DNA of 14,200 nt from an uncultured Pseudomonadota bacterium (GCA_946478635.1 CAMLCX010000073.1:1-14200), one strand, 5' to 3'; counted from the stretch's first letter, positions 1-7,887 are shown. A program made the numbers and translations. Notes: generated from the letters alone by a model not told the origin.

Positions 1-38
1 TCGCTGATTTCGGCATAGACCCAGATTGTATCCGCCAC
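1..38 (-). CDS. etfA: Electron transfer flavoprotein alpha subunit, N-terminal fragment
   Basis: Only the first 12 codons lie in the window; the gene runs off the left edge. A GTG codon directly follows the TAA stop of etfB, and translation gives MADTIWVYAEIS, which resembles the start of EtfA/FixB proteins. An AAGG-G ribosome-binding-like sequence lies inside the end of etfB. EtfA would pair with EtfB to form the FAD-carrying heterodimer that passes electrons from acyl-CoA dehydrogenases to the quinone pool. Stop and start abut with no gap, which suggests translational coupling. The identity rests on position after etfB and on this short N-terminus, so it is likely but not proven here. Confidence 0.75.
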   Translation of the reverse strand, partial: MADTIWVYAEIS

Positions 39-818
39 TTAAATCACCTTGATTTCGGCAAGAAAGTCCGCGATCTGCTTGCCGCCTTCGCCTTCGTCGG
101 CAACCGCTTTGCCGGCCTGGCGCTTAGCCGGCCGTCCCACCGTCAAGACTTTTTCCCGCGCGCCTTTTTCGCCGACCTGATCGGGCGCGAAGCCGAGATC
201 GGCCGCGCTGTAAACTTTGATTTCCTTTTTCTTCGCCGCCATGATGCCTTTGAGCTGCGGATACCGCGGCTCGTTGATGCCGCTGCTGCAGGCGACCAAT
301 GCCGGCAGCGTCGCTTCAACCACGTCGTAACCGGCCTCGCTCTGGCGCTTGATGGTAATCTTGCTGCCGTCGACGGTTATTTCTTTGGCAAAAGTCATCG
401 GCGGGACGCCGAGAAAATAAGCGATCTGACCCGGCACGATGCCGGAGTAGCTGTCGCTGCTTTCAGTGGCGCAGATCACCAGATCGAATTCCCGTTTCTT
501 GATGGCGGCGGCTAAAACTTTGGCCGTAGCGAGGGTGTCCGAGCCGGCGAGCGCATCGTCCAAAATATGCACCGCGGAAGTCGCGCCCATCGCCAGCGCG
601 TTGCGGATGCCGATGGTCGCGTCGCTGATGCCCATGGTGATGAGCGTTACCGTGCCACCGTGCTTTTCCGTCAGACGAAGGCCTTCCTCCACCGCGCTCG
701 CGGCGGCCGGATCGAGCTCGTGGGTAACGCCTTTGCGCACGATCCGCTTGGTGTTCGAATCGATTTCGATCGTCACCGAGCTGGCGGGAATCACCTTACC
801 GCAGACAACAACGTTCAA
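39..818 (-). CDS. etfB: Electron transfer flavoprotein beta subunit
   Basis: This 259-residue protein is the AMP-binding beta subunit of ETF, a soluble carrier of electrons from acyl-CoA and related dehydrogenases. It starts NVVVCGKVIP after the initiator. It carries DDALAGSDT near residues 87-95, an ESSDSYSGIVPGQIA segment at 119-133, and the C-terminal EtfB signature region at about 167-200, including SSGINEPRYPQLKG. Length fits the family (about 250-260). A longer reading frame to 956 adds 46 residues that look non-coding and run through a terminator hairpin. I chose TTG at 818 because an AGGGAG site sits 8 bases upstream and the family N-terminus begins there. etfA follows immediately. 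The gene is separated from the upstream diiron pair by a terminator, so it may depend on read-through or on a promoter I could not see. Confidence 0.93.
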   Translation of the reverse strand: MNVVVCGKVIPASSVTIEIDSNTKRIVRKGVTHELDPAAASAVEEGLRLTEKHGGTVTLITMGISDATIGIRNALAMGATSAVHILDDALAGSDTLATAKVLAAAIKKREFDLVICATESSDSYSGIVPGQIAYFLGVPPMTFAKEITVDGSKITIKRQSEAGYDVVEATLPALVACSSGINEPRYPQLKGIMAAKKKEIKVYSAADLGFAPDQVGEKGAREKVLTVGRPAKRQAGKAVADEGEGGKQIADFLAEIKVI

Positions 819-826
819 TGTTATTT

Positions 827-832
827 CTCCCT
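827..832 (-). promoter_or_regulatory. Ribosome-binding site of etfB
   Basis: AGGGAG on the minus strand lies 8 bases before the TTG codon at 818. It decides the start of etfB against the longer in-frame extension. Confidence 0.7.
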
Positions 833-862
833 GACGGCTCGCTTGCGCGCCGCCGATAAACA

Positions 863-889
863 AAGGCGCCCAGAAACTCCAGGCGCCTT
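863..889 (-). terminator. Rho-independent terminator after the diiron/small-protein pair
   Basis: A perfect 8-base inverted repeat, AAGGCGCC and GGCGCCTT, with an 11-base loop. Read on the minus strand it is followed by TGTTTATC, so a TTTGTTT tail follows the stem; on the plus strand no T-run follows. It should end transcripts of the genes upstream (to the right). Because etfB begins only 44 bases farther on in the same direction, it could also act as an attenuator with partial read-through. Confidence 0.6.
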
Positions 890-933
890 GAACCGAGACT
901 GAATGAAGGAATGCCGGACCGATGAAAAGCGGC

Positions 934-1125
934 TTACGACAGCCACTCCTTAACATTGCCCTCCATGACGACGTCCAAAATTTCCTTGCAGTCGGCGATC
1001 GACTGGTCGACGATTTTCGGATCGTCTTTGAGGTGCGGTATGCCGGTACCCACCGCCTTCTTGAGAGCCTGAATAAATTCTTGAAACTGCTGGTCCAACG
1101 CGTCCGTGTTCGGTGCTGCTTGCAT
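934..1125 (-). CDS. Small acidic helical protein of unknown function, paired with the diiron protein
   Basis: I do not recognise this 63-residue protein. It has no cysteine pair, signal peptide or membrane segment: its single Cys lies near residue 46 in a DCKEIL stretch. The sequence is mostly amphipathic and acidic (DALDQQFQEFIQALKKAV, then IVDQSIADCKEILDVVME) and ends NVKEWLS, which suggests a small helical bundle or a partner peptide. It starts at ATG 12 bases after the stop of the PaaA/PaaC-like gene, so the two are almost certainly co-transcribed. A terminator hairpin follows its stop after 44 bases. The tight pairing suggests an accessory or regulatory subunit for the diiron protein; that is inference only. 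It could also be an unrelated small protein. Confidence 0.7.
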   Translation of the reverse strand: MQAAPNTDALDQQFQEFIQALKKAVGTGIPHLKDDPKIVDQSIADCKEILDVVMEGNVKEWLS

Positions 1126-1137
1126 GGTTTTTCTCGC

Positions 1138-1860
1138 TTATGTGTAAAGCCGGCCTTTGTTCGGATCCGGCACGGTCAATCCCATCTTTAAAATCAATGC
1201 GTCGATCTCATCCTTATATTGCTGGCGGGCCACCGCATTGGGCCGGCGCTTCAAACCCCAAAACATGTAGCGCTCGGAGCGATACGATTTCGAATTGCCG
1301 AACATATCGAGGCCTTTGACGTACCAGTAGTCCACCGCTTTTTGAATCCGTTCCTTCGACTCGCCGCCCTTGGCCGCGAACTCGGCCGCGGCATTGGTGC
1401 CGAAGTCCACGTGACCTTCTTCTTCACGGATAATATCGGGGTCCTCGACCACCCGAGCGAGCGGCAGGTAAGTGCAGTCGAGGAATTCTTCCAATTGAAA
1501 ACGGCCGACGCGGTCGATCAGAAACCCGAACACCGCATAATCTTCCCAGGTCTTAATCTCGCCGCGGAACGCTTCCACATAGCGCTCCTGATTGGGCCGG
1601 CTGAGCGTGTAGGTCACGTCGATGCCGATGTCTCCGGCGAGACGGGCCATTTTTCGGAAATGATCCATCTCTTCGGCCGCCGTGCGCGCTACAATGAGCT
1701 GGTCCAGCTTGGTCGGGGCGCTCGGAAGAATGTGCTTTACGTAAAGATTGGGACCGCCGATTTCACAATCCGCCTGGATGGCCAGCACCCGGCGCATTAA
1801 ATCCTGATACTCCGGATCCTGCTTTTCAAAATCCTTCAACTCGACCTTATCGGTAAACAT
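1138..1860 (-). CDS. PaaA/PaaC-family ferritin-like diiron protein
   Basis: This 240-residue protein resembles the Phe-acetate catabolism PaaA/PaaC family, the catalytic and structural subunits of phenylacetyl-CoA epoxidase. A full diiron ligand set of the ferritin-like fold can be read: Glu33 (DCEIGG), Glu64 and His67 in EEMDH, Glu124 or Glu125 in FQLEEF, and Glu147 and His150 in REEEGH. It is therefore predicted to bind two irons and activate oxygen, like catalytic PaaA rather than metal-free PaaC. No paaB, paaD or paaE (reductase) is in the window, and the substrate cannot be told. The start at ATG 1860 is fixed by AAGGAGG six bases upstream; the 25 in-frame residues before it are spurious. 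It is followed by a 63-residue gene and, beyond a terminator, by etfBA. A ferritin-like role other than oxygenation is possible. Confidence 0.82.
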   Translation of the reverse strand: MFTDKVELKDFEKQDPEYQDLMRRVLAIQADCEIGGPNLYVKHILPSAPTKLDQLIVARTAAEEMDHFRKMARLAGDIGIDVTYTLSRPNQERYVEAFRGEIKTWEDYAVFGFLIDRVGRFQLEEFLDCTYLPLARVVEDPDIIREEEGHVDFGTNAAAEFAAKGGESKERIQKAVDYWYVKGLDMFGNSKSYRSERYMFWGLKRRPNAVARQQYKDEIDALILKMGLTVPDPNKGRLYT

Positions 1861-1866
1861 CCAACC

Positions 1867-1873
1867 CCTCCTT
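1867..1873 (-). promoter_or_regulatory. Strong ribosome-binding site of the diiron gene
   Basis: AAGGAGG on the minus strand, six bases before ATG 1860. It is the best Shine-Dalgarno site I saw in the window and fixes this start against an upstream in-frame one. Confidence 0.85.
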
Positions 1874-2012
1874 AAAATGCTAATTAGGCGTCGCGATTCA
1901 TGAAAATCATTAACAAAACGGCTTCGATAAATCAACCAAACGCATCGTAGCGTTTCCTTTACTAGCTAAATCCTTTTAACTAGACTGGCACTCGCATACA
2001 GAGAATATAATC
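1874..2012. other. Divergent intergenic region between the diiron gene and pncB
   Basis: About 140 AT-richer bases between two divergent genes; it must hold the promoters of both. I could not find a convincing -35/-10 pair for either direction. TATAAT at 2006-2011 sits one base before the pncB start, too close for a conventional leader. No terminator or RNA gene is evident. Confidence 0.5.
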
Positions 2013-3347
2013 ATGACTGCGCCCGAAAACCTGACGCTTTTGACCGACCTGTACCAGCTCACCATGGCTCAGGCCTATTTCCGCGAGCGGCAATGGGAAA
2101 AGGCCACGTTCAGCCTCTTCATTCGCACCTATCCGCCAAATCGAGGCTATTTTGTCTCGGCAGGATTACAGGACGTCGTGGAGTATCTGGAGAACTTTCA
2201 CTTCGATCAGTCCGGGCTTGATTATCTCGCCTCTCTGGCCCTCTTTTCAGAGGATTTTTTACATTACCTTGCCGGCTTACGTTTTACCGGCGAAGTTCTT
2301 GCCATTCCCGAAGGGCGAACCTATTTCGCCGACGAACCGGTGCTCGAACTGACTGCGCCGATCATCGAGGCGCAGATCGTCGAAACCTTCATCATCAATC
2401 AGATTCATCTGCAGACTCTCATCGCCACCAAAGCTGCGCGCTGTGTGCTCGCCGCGGGCGGTCGGGCTGTGGTCGATTTCGCCTTACGGCGCACGCATGG
2501 CACCGATGCCGGCATGAAAGTCGCGCGCACGAGCTATCTCGCAGGCTTCGCCGGCACCAGCAACGTCATGGCGGGGCAGCGCTACGGCATTCTTCTGGTC
2601 GGCACCATGGCGCACTCGTTTGTGTCGAGCTTCGAGCGCGAGATCGACGCCTTTCGCGCTTACGTCGCAAGCTTTCCCGACAAGGCAATTCTGCTGATTG
2701 ACACCTACAACACCATCGCCGGCGCAAAGAACGCCGTGCAAGTGGCCAAGGAGATGGCCGGCCGCGGCCAGAAACTTTTGGGAGTACGCATCGACAGCGG
2801 CGATCTGGCGGCCTCGGCTACCGATGTTCGCCGAATCTTCGACACCGAGGGGTTCACCGATGTCAAAATCATCGGCAGCGGCGGCCTCGATGAATTCGAT
2901 CTCGAGCGCTTGGCCGCAGCGCCTTTCGATAGCTACGGCGTCGGCACCAGGATGGGCGTGTCCGCCGATGCCCCCTGGGCCGACATCGCCTATAAGCTCG
3001 TCGAATATCAGAATCGTCCCGTGCTTAAGCTCAGCACGGGCAAAGCATCGTACCCCGGTAAGAAACAGGTATTTCGGCAGAAAGGCGCGAACGGGAAAGC
3101 GGAAAAAGATATTATCGGCCTGCGCAGCGAAAAACTTCCGGGCGAAATCCTGCTTAGAGAAATCATGCGCGACGGCAGAACAAGTTCAAATTTTCCGACG
3201 TTGCTGGAAATGCGCGAACGGTTGGCCGCCGATCTCGATACGCTTGCCGACCGCGTGAAAGCCATTCGAGAGCCGAGCCGCTATCCGGTAGAATTCAGTC
3301 CGAAGCTGAGCGCTTTGCGCGAGGAGATCGCAAAAAAAAACGCTTGA
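2013..3347 (+). CDS. pncB: Nicotinate phosphoribosyltransferase
   Basis: The 444-residue protein makes nicotinate mononucleotide from nicotinate and PRPP, the entry step of NAD salvage from nicotinic acid, in the cytosol. It starts with the family's LLTDLYQLTMAQAYF (residues 9-23). It has DFALRRTHG at 155-163, GTMAHSFV at 197-204 with the phosphorylated catalytic His at 201, LLIDTYNT at 227-234, VRIDSGDL at 258-265, IGSGGLDE at 287-294 and GVGTRMG at 309-315. These are the hallmark elements of the type II PRTase fold. Length fits the family. The start is ATG 2013, close before the conserved block, with only a weak ribosome-binding site. It stands alone on its strand, divergent from the diiron gene and convergent with fabH across 27 bases. 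A run of nine A lies in the last codons. Confidence 0.96.
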   Translation: MTAPENLTLLTDLYQLTMAQAYFRERQWEKATFSLFIRTYPPNRGYFVSAGLQDVVEYLENFHFDQSGLDYLASLALFSEDFLHYLAGLRFTGEVLAIPEGRTYFADEPVLELTAPIIEAQIVETFIINQIHLQTLIATKAARCVLAAGGRAVVDFALRRTHGTDAGMKVARTSYLAGFAGTSNVMAGQRYGILLVGTMAHSFVSSFEREIDAFRAYVASFPDKAILLIDTYNTIAGAKNAVQVAKEMAGRGQKLLGVRIDSGDLAASATDVRRIFDTEGFTDVKIIGSGGLDEFDLERLAAAPFDSYGVGTRMGVSADAPWADIAYKLVEYQNRPVLKLSTGKASYPGKKQVFRQKGANGKAEKDIIGLRSEKLPGEILLREIMRDGRTSSNFPTLLEMRERLAADLDTLADRVKAIREPSRYPVEFSPKLSALREEIAKKNA

Positions 3348-3374
3348 GACGAAAATCTTGCTTGGAAGACTCGC

Positions 3375-4367
3375 TTAGAACTTCACCACCGCGGCGCCCC
3401 AACTAAAGCCGCCGCCGAAGGAGTTGAGCAGCACGATATCCCCGGGCTTGATCCGCCCCTGCCGTTTGGCCTCGTCCAATGCGACAGGGATCGACGCCGC
3501 CGATGTGTTGCCGTATTTGTCCACGTTCACCACCACTTTTTCCATCGGCACGCCGAGCCGTTCGGCCAGGGCGACGATGATGCGGCGATTGGCCTGGTGC
3601 GGGATCACCAGCGACAGCTGGCCGATCTCGACCCCAGCCTCCACCAAGGCCTGGCGGCTGATATCCTCCATCGAGCGCACGGCAATCTTGAAAACTTCTT
3701 TGCCGTTCATGGTGATGGTGTGCTCGTTTCGTCTCACCGTATCCGCGGTCGCCGGTTTGAGTGAGCCACCCGCCGGCACGTAGAGCATTTTAACGTAGGA
3801 GCCGTCCGTGCGCAGTTTTGTGCTAAGCACCCCCGAGCCATTTTCCGTCGCGCCCAGGACCACCGCGCCGGCTGCGTCGCCAAAGAGGATGCAGGTGCTG
3901 CGGTCCTTCCAGTTGAGCAGGCGGCTGAGCGCGTCCGAACCAACCACCAGGGCGTTGTTGATTTTACCGACGCGGATAAATGAATCGGCCACGGCGAGGG
4001 CGTTGATAAAACCCGAGCACGCCGCGGCAACATCGAAAGAGAAAACGTTGCGCGCGCCGAGCATATTTTCCAGCACACAGGCGGAACTCGGAAACGGATA
4101 GTCGGGCGTCACGGTGCCCATGATGATCGCGTCGAGGTCCTTGGCGTCCATCGAGGCATCGGCGAGCGCGCGGCGCGCGGCCTGAAACGCCATGTCCGCG
4201 TTGCCTTTGCCGTCTTCGAGCACGCGGCGCTCTTTGATGCCGGTGCGCACGGTGATCCATTCGTCGCTGGTTTCCACCATTTTTTCCAGGTCATGATTGG
4301 TTACGATTTTGCTTGGCAGCTCGGAACCGATGCCCAATATTGCGCTGCGCCGTTGCGACCCGCTCAT
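3375..4367 (-). CDS. fabH: 3-oxoacyl-ACP synthase III
   Basis: FabH condenses acetyl-CoA (or a branched or short acyl-CoA) with malonyl-ACP to start fatty-acid synthesis. The 330-residue protein has the KAS III catalytic triad: Cys117 in AAACSGF, His257 in IPHQANRRI and Asn287 in KYGNTSAAS. It also has GIKERR at 43-48 and the C-terminal [11 protein letters not shown] at 315-325. Length is normal for the family. ATG 4367 overlaps the TGA of fabF as ATGA, and an AGGAGGG site lies just before it inside the end of fabF, so the two are translationally coupled. Because no acpP, fabD or fabG is adjacent, this could be either the main initiation enzyme or a second copy with another primer preference. 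Confidence 0.95.
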   Translation of the reverse strand: MSGSQRRSAILGIGSELPSKIVTNHDLEKMVETSDEWITVRTGIKERRVLEDGKGNADMAFQAARRALADASMDAKDLDAIIMGTVTPDYPFPSSACVLENMLGARNVFSFDVAAACSGFINALAVADSFIRVGKINNALVVGSDALSRLLNWKDRSTCILFGDAAGAVVLGATENGSGVLSTKLRTDGSYVKMLYVPAGGSLKPATADTVRRNEHTITMNGKEVFKIAVRSMEDISRQALVEAGVEIGQLSLVIPHQANRRIIVALAERLGVPMEKVVVNVDKYGNTSAASIPVALDEAKRQGRIKPGDIVLLNSFGGGFSWGAAVVKF

Positions 4368-5608
4368 TGCGCCCTCCTAAAGATCACGCAGCCGTTGGTG
4401 CCGCCAAAGCCAAAGGAGTTTGACAGCGCCACGTTGATGTCGGCTTTGCGCGCCTGGTTGGGCACATAATCGAGATCACACACGGGGTCGGGATTTTCGT
4501 AATTGATCGTCGGCGGAATGATACCGTGATGAAGCGCCAGCGCCGAATAAACACCCTCAACGGCGCCGGCGGCGCCGAGCAGATGGCCGGTCATCGATTT
4601 GGTCGAGCTCACCGCCAGCCTCGCCGCTTGTTCACCGAAAACGGCTTTGATCGCCGTCGTTTCGTTGGCATCGTTGTACTCCGTGGAGGTGCCATGGGCA
4701 TTGATGTAATCGACGTCGGTCGGCGCAATCCCGGCGTCTTTAAGCGCCAGGCGCATGCAGCGCGCCGCGCCTTCGCCCTCGGGCGCCGGCGCCGTCATGT
4801 GATAGGCATCGCCGTTGGCGGCGTAGCCGATCACCTCGGCGTAAATCTTTGCGCCGCGTTTGAGCGCCTGTTCGCGTTCCTCCAGGATTAGGATCCCGGA
4901 ACCTTCGCCGACGACGAAACCGTCGCGTTCTTTATCGAACGGCCGGCTCGCCTTCTCAGGCTCGTCGTTGCGCGTTGAAAGGGCTTTCATCGCGGCAAAC
5001 CCACCCACGCCGAGGGGCGTGATGGCTGCCTCCGCGCCGCCCGTGATCACCGCGTCTTGGACGCCGCGTCGAATGAGATGATACGCTTCGCCGATGGCGT
5101 GGGTGCCGGAGGCGCAAGCGGAAGTCGGCGTCCAGTTGACGCCCTTCGCTCCGTACCGAATCGCCACCTGTCCCGGCGCCAAATTGGAGATGACTTTGGG
5201 AATAAAAAATGGCGAGATTTTCCTCGGGCCGCCGTTAAGCAATGCCTCTTTGGTGCTTTCGATCGTTTCGATGCCGCAAAAGCCAACGCCGATGATGACT
5301 CCGACCCCTTCGGCCGAATCGCCATCGATTTTCAAACCGCTATCTTCCATCGCCATGGTGGCCGCGCCGATCGCGTACTGAATGAAGAGATCCATCTTCT
5401 TGATCTCTTTTGGTTCGATATAGTCCTCGGCTTTGAAGTCGGGCACCTCGCCGGCGATGCGCGCCGCAAACCCCTCAGATGGAAAGCGCGTCAGCGCGCG
5501 GATTCCGGAACGGCCCTCAATCAGGGCTTGCCAGTTCTTTTCCACGCCGGTTCCGAGCGGCGAGACTAGACCAAGCCCGGTCACGACAACTCTGCGTTGT
5601 TCATTCAT
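4364..5608 (-). CDS. fabF: 3-oxoacyl-ACP synthase II
   Basis: FabF elongates acyl-ACP with malonyl-ACP in fatty-acid synthesis. The 414-residue protein is full length and has the KAS I/II Cys-His-His triad: Cys165 in [10 protein letters not shown], His305 in INAHGTST and His342 in [12 protein letters not shown], with Lys337 in that last motif. The N-terminal [15 protein letters not shown] and C-terminal NSFGFGGTN are typical. It starts at ATG 5608, where the ribosome-binding site is weak. The next gene, fabH, overlaps it by four bases. A good promoter lies at 5665-5693. In many bacteria acpP precedes fabF; here the upstream gene is an unrelated deacetylase, so the acyl carrier protein must be encoded elsewhere. 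A KAS domain of a secondary-metabolite pathway is less likely because no such genes are nearby. Confidence 0.96.
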   Translation of the reverse strand: MNEQRRVVVTGLGLVSPLGTGVEKNWQALIEGRSGIRALTRFPSEGFAARIAGEVPDFKAEDYIEPKEIKKMDLFIQYAIGAATMAMEDSGLKIDGDSAEGVGVIIGVGFCGIETIESTKEALLNGGPRKISPFFIPKVISNLAPGQVAIRYGAKGVNWTPTSACASGTHAIGEAYHLIRRGVQDAVITGGAEAAITPLGVGGFAAMKALSTRNDEPEKASRPFDKERDGFVVGEGSGILILEEREQALKRGAKIYAEVIGYAANGDAYHMTAPAPEGEGAARCMRLALKDAGIAPTDVDYINAHGTSTEYNDANETTAIKAVFGEQAARLAVSSTKSMTGHLLGAAGAVEGVYSALALHHGIIPPTINYENPDPVCDLDYVPNQARKADINVALSNSFGFGGTNGCVIFRRAQ

Positions 5609-5642
5609 GGTATTAGCTGCTTAACCGATTTGTAGCGGAATC

Positions 5643-5652
5643 TTAACGTTAA
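5643..5652. promoter_or_regulatory. Palindrome in the fabF leader, possible operator
   Basis: TTAACGTTAA is a perfect 10-base palindrome that lies a few bases after the transcription start expected from the fabF promoter. Position fits a repressor site for the fab genes, but a palindrome this short in AT-rich DNA may be chance. Confidence 0.3.
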
Positions 5653-5664
5653 TTTAGATGAACA

Positions 5665-5693
5665 GATATAGATGAGTCGGCAAAGAGGGTCAA
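5665..5693 (-). promoter_or_regulatory. Sigma70-type promoter of fabF-fabH
   Basis: On the minus strand TTGACC (5688-5693) and TATATC (5665-5670) are separated by exactly 17 bases. The start would be near 5658, giving a leader of about 50 bases. The -35 box begins 13 bases after the stop of the deacetylase gene, so fabF-fabH can be transcribed independently of it. Confidence 0.6.
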
Positions 5694-5705
5694 TACTATT
5701 TTGAT

Positions 5706-6737
5706 TTATTGATATTTTTCATGCACTTGCAACACACGCCGCACTATCGGTTCTATGCGGCTTTCAGCCAGAGGCAAGCGCTCGCCCGGGCTGGATGGGT
5801 CGCTTTTTTGTAGCGCCGCTAAAACCGCCGCTACCGAATTGCGCAGGGCGGCTAAGTCATAACCGCCTTCGAGCAGAAACGCGATGCGGCCATCGGCAAA
5901 TTTATTTGCGATGGCGATCAGCATCCGCGCCATCGTGCCAAATCCCTGCTCGCTGACTTCCATGCCGCCGAGCGGGTCTCGTTGGTGCGGGTCAAACCCC
6001 GCGGAAACCAAGACCCATTCAGGGCGAAATTTCGCCGCTGCGCCCACCACCACATCCTGAAAAACCTGCAAGTATTCTCGGTCGGCACAGCCAGCCGGCA
6101 AGGGAATGTTAATGGTGTAACCTTCTCCGGCACCGTCGCCGATTTCGTTTAGCGCCCCCGTTCCCGGATAATACGGATACTGATGGGTGGAGAGAAACAG
6201 TACGGATGGGTCGTTATAAAAAGCGTCCTGGGTGCCATTGCCGTGATGCACGTCCCAATCGACGATCATGATTTTTTTCGCCCCGTGAGTTCGTTTCAGA
6301 TACTCGGCGCCGATCGCCATCGTATTAAACAGGCAAAAACCCATGGCCCGGTTACGCAAAGCGTGGTGCCCCGGGGGACGTACCAACGCGAAGCCGTTGG
6401 CGCTTTCATTTGCGGCAATCGAATCGAGGACATGCAAAAATCCGCCGACGGCCAACAAGGCGACACCGAAGGAATCGCGGCAAGTAATGGTGTCGCCGTC
6501 CAGCGCATACCGGTTTACCGTGGAGGTCGATTCGACCAGGCGCACATGATCGACCCCGTGGATGCGTTCGACATCGGCCCGGCTTGCGCTGCGCGGCTCC
6601 AATCGCGCGAATTTCCGCGGGTCCAAGCCGGTGGCCAGATCAAGCAGTACTTGAATGCGCTCGGATCGCTCCGGATGCTCATCGCCAGGAACGTGTTTGA
6701 GATACTCTTTATCGACAACAACCGCTGTGCGTTTCAC
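5706..6737 (-). CDS. Histone deacetylase-family zinc amidohydrolase
   Basis: This 343-residue protein belongs to the arginase/deacetylase superfamily that includes AcuC, acetylpolyamine amidohydrolases and class II HDACs. It hydrolyses an acetyl-amide, probably on protein lysine or a polyamine. All motifs are present in order: HPERSER at 21-27, RPPGHHA at 120-126 with the His pair 124-125, GFCLFN at 133-138, DWDVHHGNGTQ at 160-170, YPYYPGTG at 187-194, SAGFDPHQRDPLGG at 245-258 and EGGYDL at 290-295. Zinc ligands are Asp162, His164 and Asp249, and Tyr293 is the transition-state Tyr. It is predicted to be active and cytosolic. The start is GTG 6737, with a weak ribosome-binding site. It is divergent from tatA. 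Substrate cannot be told from motifs. A pyruvoyl arginine decarboxylase about 1.2 kb away makes a polyamine-related substrate worth considering. Confidence 0.92.
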   Translation of the reverse strand: MKRTAVVVDKEYLKHVPGDEHPERSERIQVLLDLATGLDPRKFARLEPRSASRADVERIHGVDHVRLVESTSTVNRYALDGDTITCRDSFGVALLAVGGFLHVLDSIAANESANGFALVRPPGHHALRNRAMGFCLFNTMAIGAEYLKRTHGAKKIMIVDWDVHHGNGTQDAFYNDPSVLFLSTHQYPYYPGTGALNEIGDGAGEGYTINIPLPAGCADREYLQVFQDVVVGAAAKFRPEWVLVSAGFDPHQRDPLGGMEVSEQGFGTMARMLIAIANKFADGRIAFLLEGGYDLAALRNSVAAVLAALQKSDPSSPGERLPLAESRIEPIVRRVLQVHEKYQ

Positions 6738-6787
6738 GAGGTTAAATTAACATCTAACCCGAGAGCCTGCAAAACCACCGCGCAAAC

Positions 6788-6816
6788 TTGCCAAGCCTCG
6801 TGAAATCACATAGCGT
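6788..6816 (+). promoter_or_regulatory. Possible promoter of tatA-tatC
   Basis: TTGCCA, 17 bases, then TAGCGT. The -35 box is good and the -10 box poor. If real, transcription would begin at or within a base or two of the tatA ATG at 6823, and no ribosome-binding site is visible there. Weak call. Confidence 0.3.
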
Positions 6817-6822
6817 AGATCC

Positions 6823-7089
6823 ATGTTTGGCATCGGCATGCCGGAATTGCTGTTGATTCTGGGCCTCGCTTTGATCGTTCTCGGCCCAAAAAAGCTCCCC
6901 GAGCTCGCTAAAGCGCTGGGGAAAGGTCTGGCGGAGTTTCGCCGCGCCACCGATGAGTTGAAAGACGAATTCCGCCAGATGGAACGAGAAGTCGAAGACT
7001 CTCCGCCGGCGCCGGCCGTAAAAGATGATTCGCCGATAGAAAATCAAGCCAGCGCGCCGGACTCCCCCTCCGCGCCAGAAAAAAAGTGA
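6823..7089 (+). CDS. tatA: Sec-independent translocase subunit TatA/TatB
   Basis: An 88-residue membrane protein of the twin-arginine translocase, which moves folded proteins across the inner membrane. It has one N-terminal membrane helix (residues about 5-20) with Glu8, the GPKKLPEL hinge at 21-28, an amphipathic helix to about residue 50, and an acidic, proline-rich tail. Short MFGIG start and the length suit TatA. The [10 protein letters not shown] form and the longer charged helix are also seen in TatB, so TatA versus TatB cannot be settled by eye. Its stop overlaps the start of tatC as GTGA. It is the only A/B-type subunit in the pair; either a second gene lies elsewhere or this one does both jobs. 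No clear Shine-Dalgarno site precedes it. Confidence 0.93.
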   Translation: MFGIGMPELLLILGLALIVLGPKKLPELAKALGKGLAEFRRATDELKDEFRQMEREVEDSPPAPAVKDDSPIENQASAPDSPSAPEKK

Positions 7090-7859
7090 GCAAACTTGCG
7101 GGCGATGGGCAACTGTCTGATGTGCAGATGCCCTTCACTTCTCATCTCGCCGAACTGCGCTCCAGGCTGATCAAAAGCGTCCTTGCGGTAGCGGTCGGCT
7201 TCTTCGCGTGTTTCTCGCTCGCCGAAGAGATTTTCGCCGTGCTCGCGGCGCCTCTCAAAAGCCTGCACATTCGCGGCCTCATGCTGATCGGTACCTCGGT
7301 CACGGAAGCTTTTTTCACCAAGATGAAAGTTTCTTTCATCGCCGCCGTAATTCTCGCTTTGCCCGTGTTGCTCTGGCAACTCTGGCAGTTCGTCGCACCC
7401 GGGCTCTATGAACACGAGAAACGCTACACGCGCAGCTTCGTTCTGTTCGGATCGGGTTTCTTTCTGGCCGGCGCGGCGTTTTGCTACGCGGTGGTCATTC
7501 AGGGAGGATTGAGCTTTTTGCTGCACCGCTACGAAAAGATCGACATCCAGCCCATGCTGCAAATGAGCGACTACCTTTCGCTGGTCTCCCGCATGGTTCT
7601 GGCTTTCGGCGCAATGTTCGAGCTGCCCGTGCTGGCGTTTTTTCTCGCCCGTGTGGGGATCATCGACCACCGTTTTCTCATCCGTCAGAGCCGCTATGCG
7701 CTCCTGGCGATCGCCTTACTTGCCGCGGTCTTGACCCCGCCGGACCTGATATCGCAGATTTTGCTGATGGTGCCGCTAATGTTTCTATACGGCGTTAGCA
7801 TCGGTGTTGCCTACCTGGCGCGATTTAGAATGAATCGGCTGGAGCGCGAAGGAAAATAA
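7086..7859 (+). CDS. tatC: Sec-independent translocase subunit TatC
   Basis: TatC is the six-helix membrane receptor for twin-arginine signal peptides. The 257-residue protein has the cytosolic N-terminal HLAELR (20-25), the first-loop segment [11 protein letters not shown] (102-112) with Glu111 at the position needed for signal recognition, and TPPDLISQ (217-224) before the last helix. Six hydrophobic stretches can be seen at about 31-50, 82-104, 115-138, 163-188, 203-217 and 222-246. Length fits. The start is GTG 7086, overlapping the tatA stop by four bases; an ATG 14 codons later is possible but also lacks a good ribosome-binding site. A bidirectional-looking hairpin lies just after the stop, and the downstream gene is convergent. 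Confidence 0.95.
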   Translation: MSKLAGDGQLSDVQMPFTSHLAELRSRLIKSVLAVAVGFFACFSLAEEIFAVLAAPLKSLHIRGLMLIGTSVTEAFFTKMKVSFIAAVILALPVLLWQLWQFVAPGLYEHEKRYTRSFVLFGSGFFLAGAAFCYAVVIQGGLSFLLHRYEKIDIQPMLQMSDYLSLVSRMVLAFGAMFELPVLAFFLARVGIIDHRFLIRQSRYALLAIALLAAVLTPPDLISQILLMVPLMFLYGVSIGVAYLARFRMNRLEREGK

Positions 7860-7887
7860 AAAAACGCCCGACAGCCGTGGGCGCTTT
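7858..7887 (-). terminator. Rho-independent terminator of the carboxylase/arginine decarboxylase run
   Basis: Stems CGCCC (7865-7869) and GGGCG (7879-7883) with a 9-base loop. On the minus strand the stem is followed by seven T and then ATTTT, which overlaps the tatC stop. On the plus strand only CTTTGG follows, so it would end tatC transcripts less well. Confidence 0.75.

Noticed and set aside
819..956. N-terminal extension of etfB to position 956
   Set aside because: The extra 46 residues run through a terminator hairpin and do not match the family; an AGGGAG site and the conserved N-terminus support TTG 818.
1986..2000. TGGCAC as a sigma54 -24 element upstream of pncB
   Set aside because: The required GC of the -12 element is missing at the correct spacing.
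2006..2011. Perfect TATAAT just before the pncB start as a -10 box
   Set aside because: Transcription would begin inside the coding sequence and upstream of no later suitable start; no -35 box lies at the right distance.
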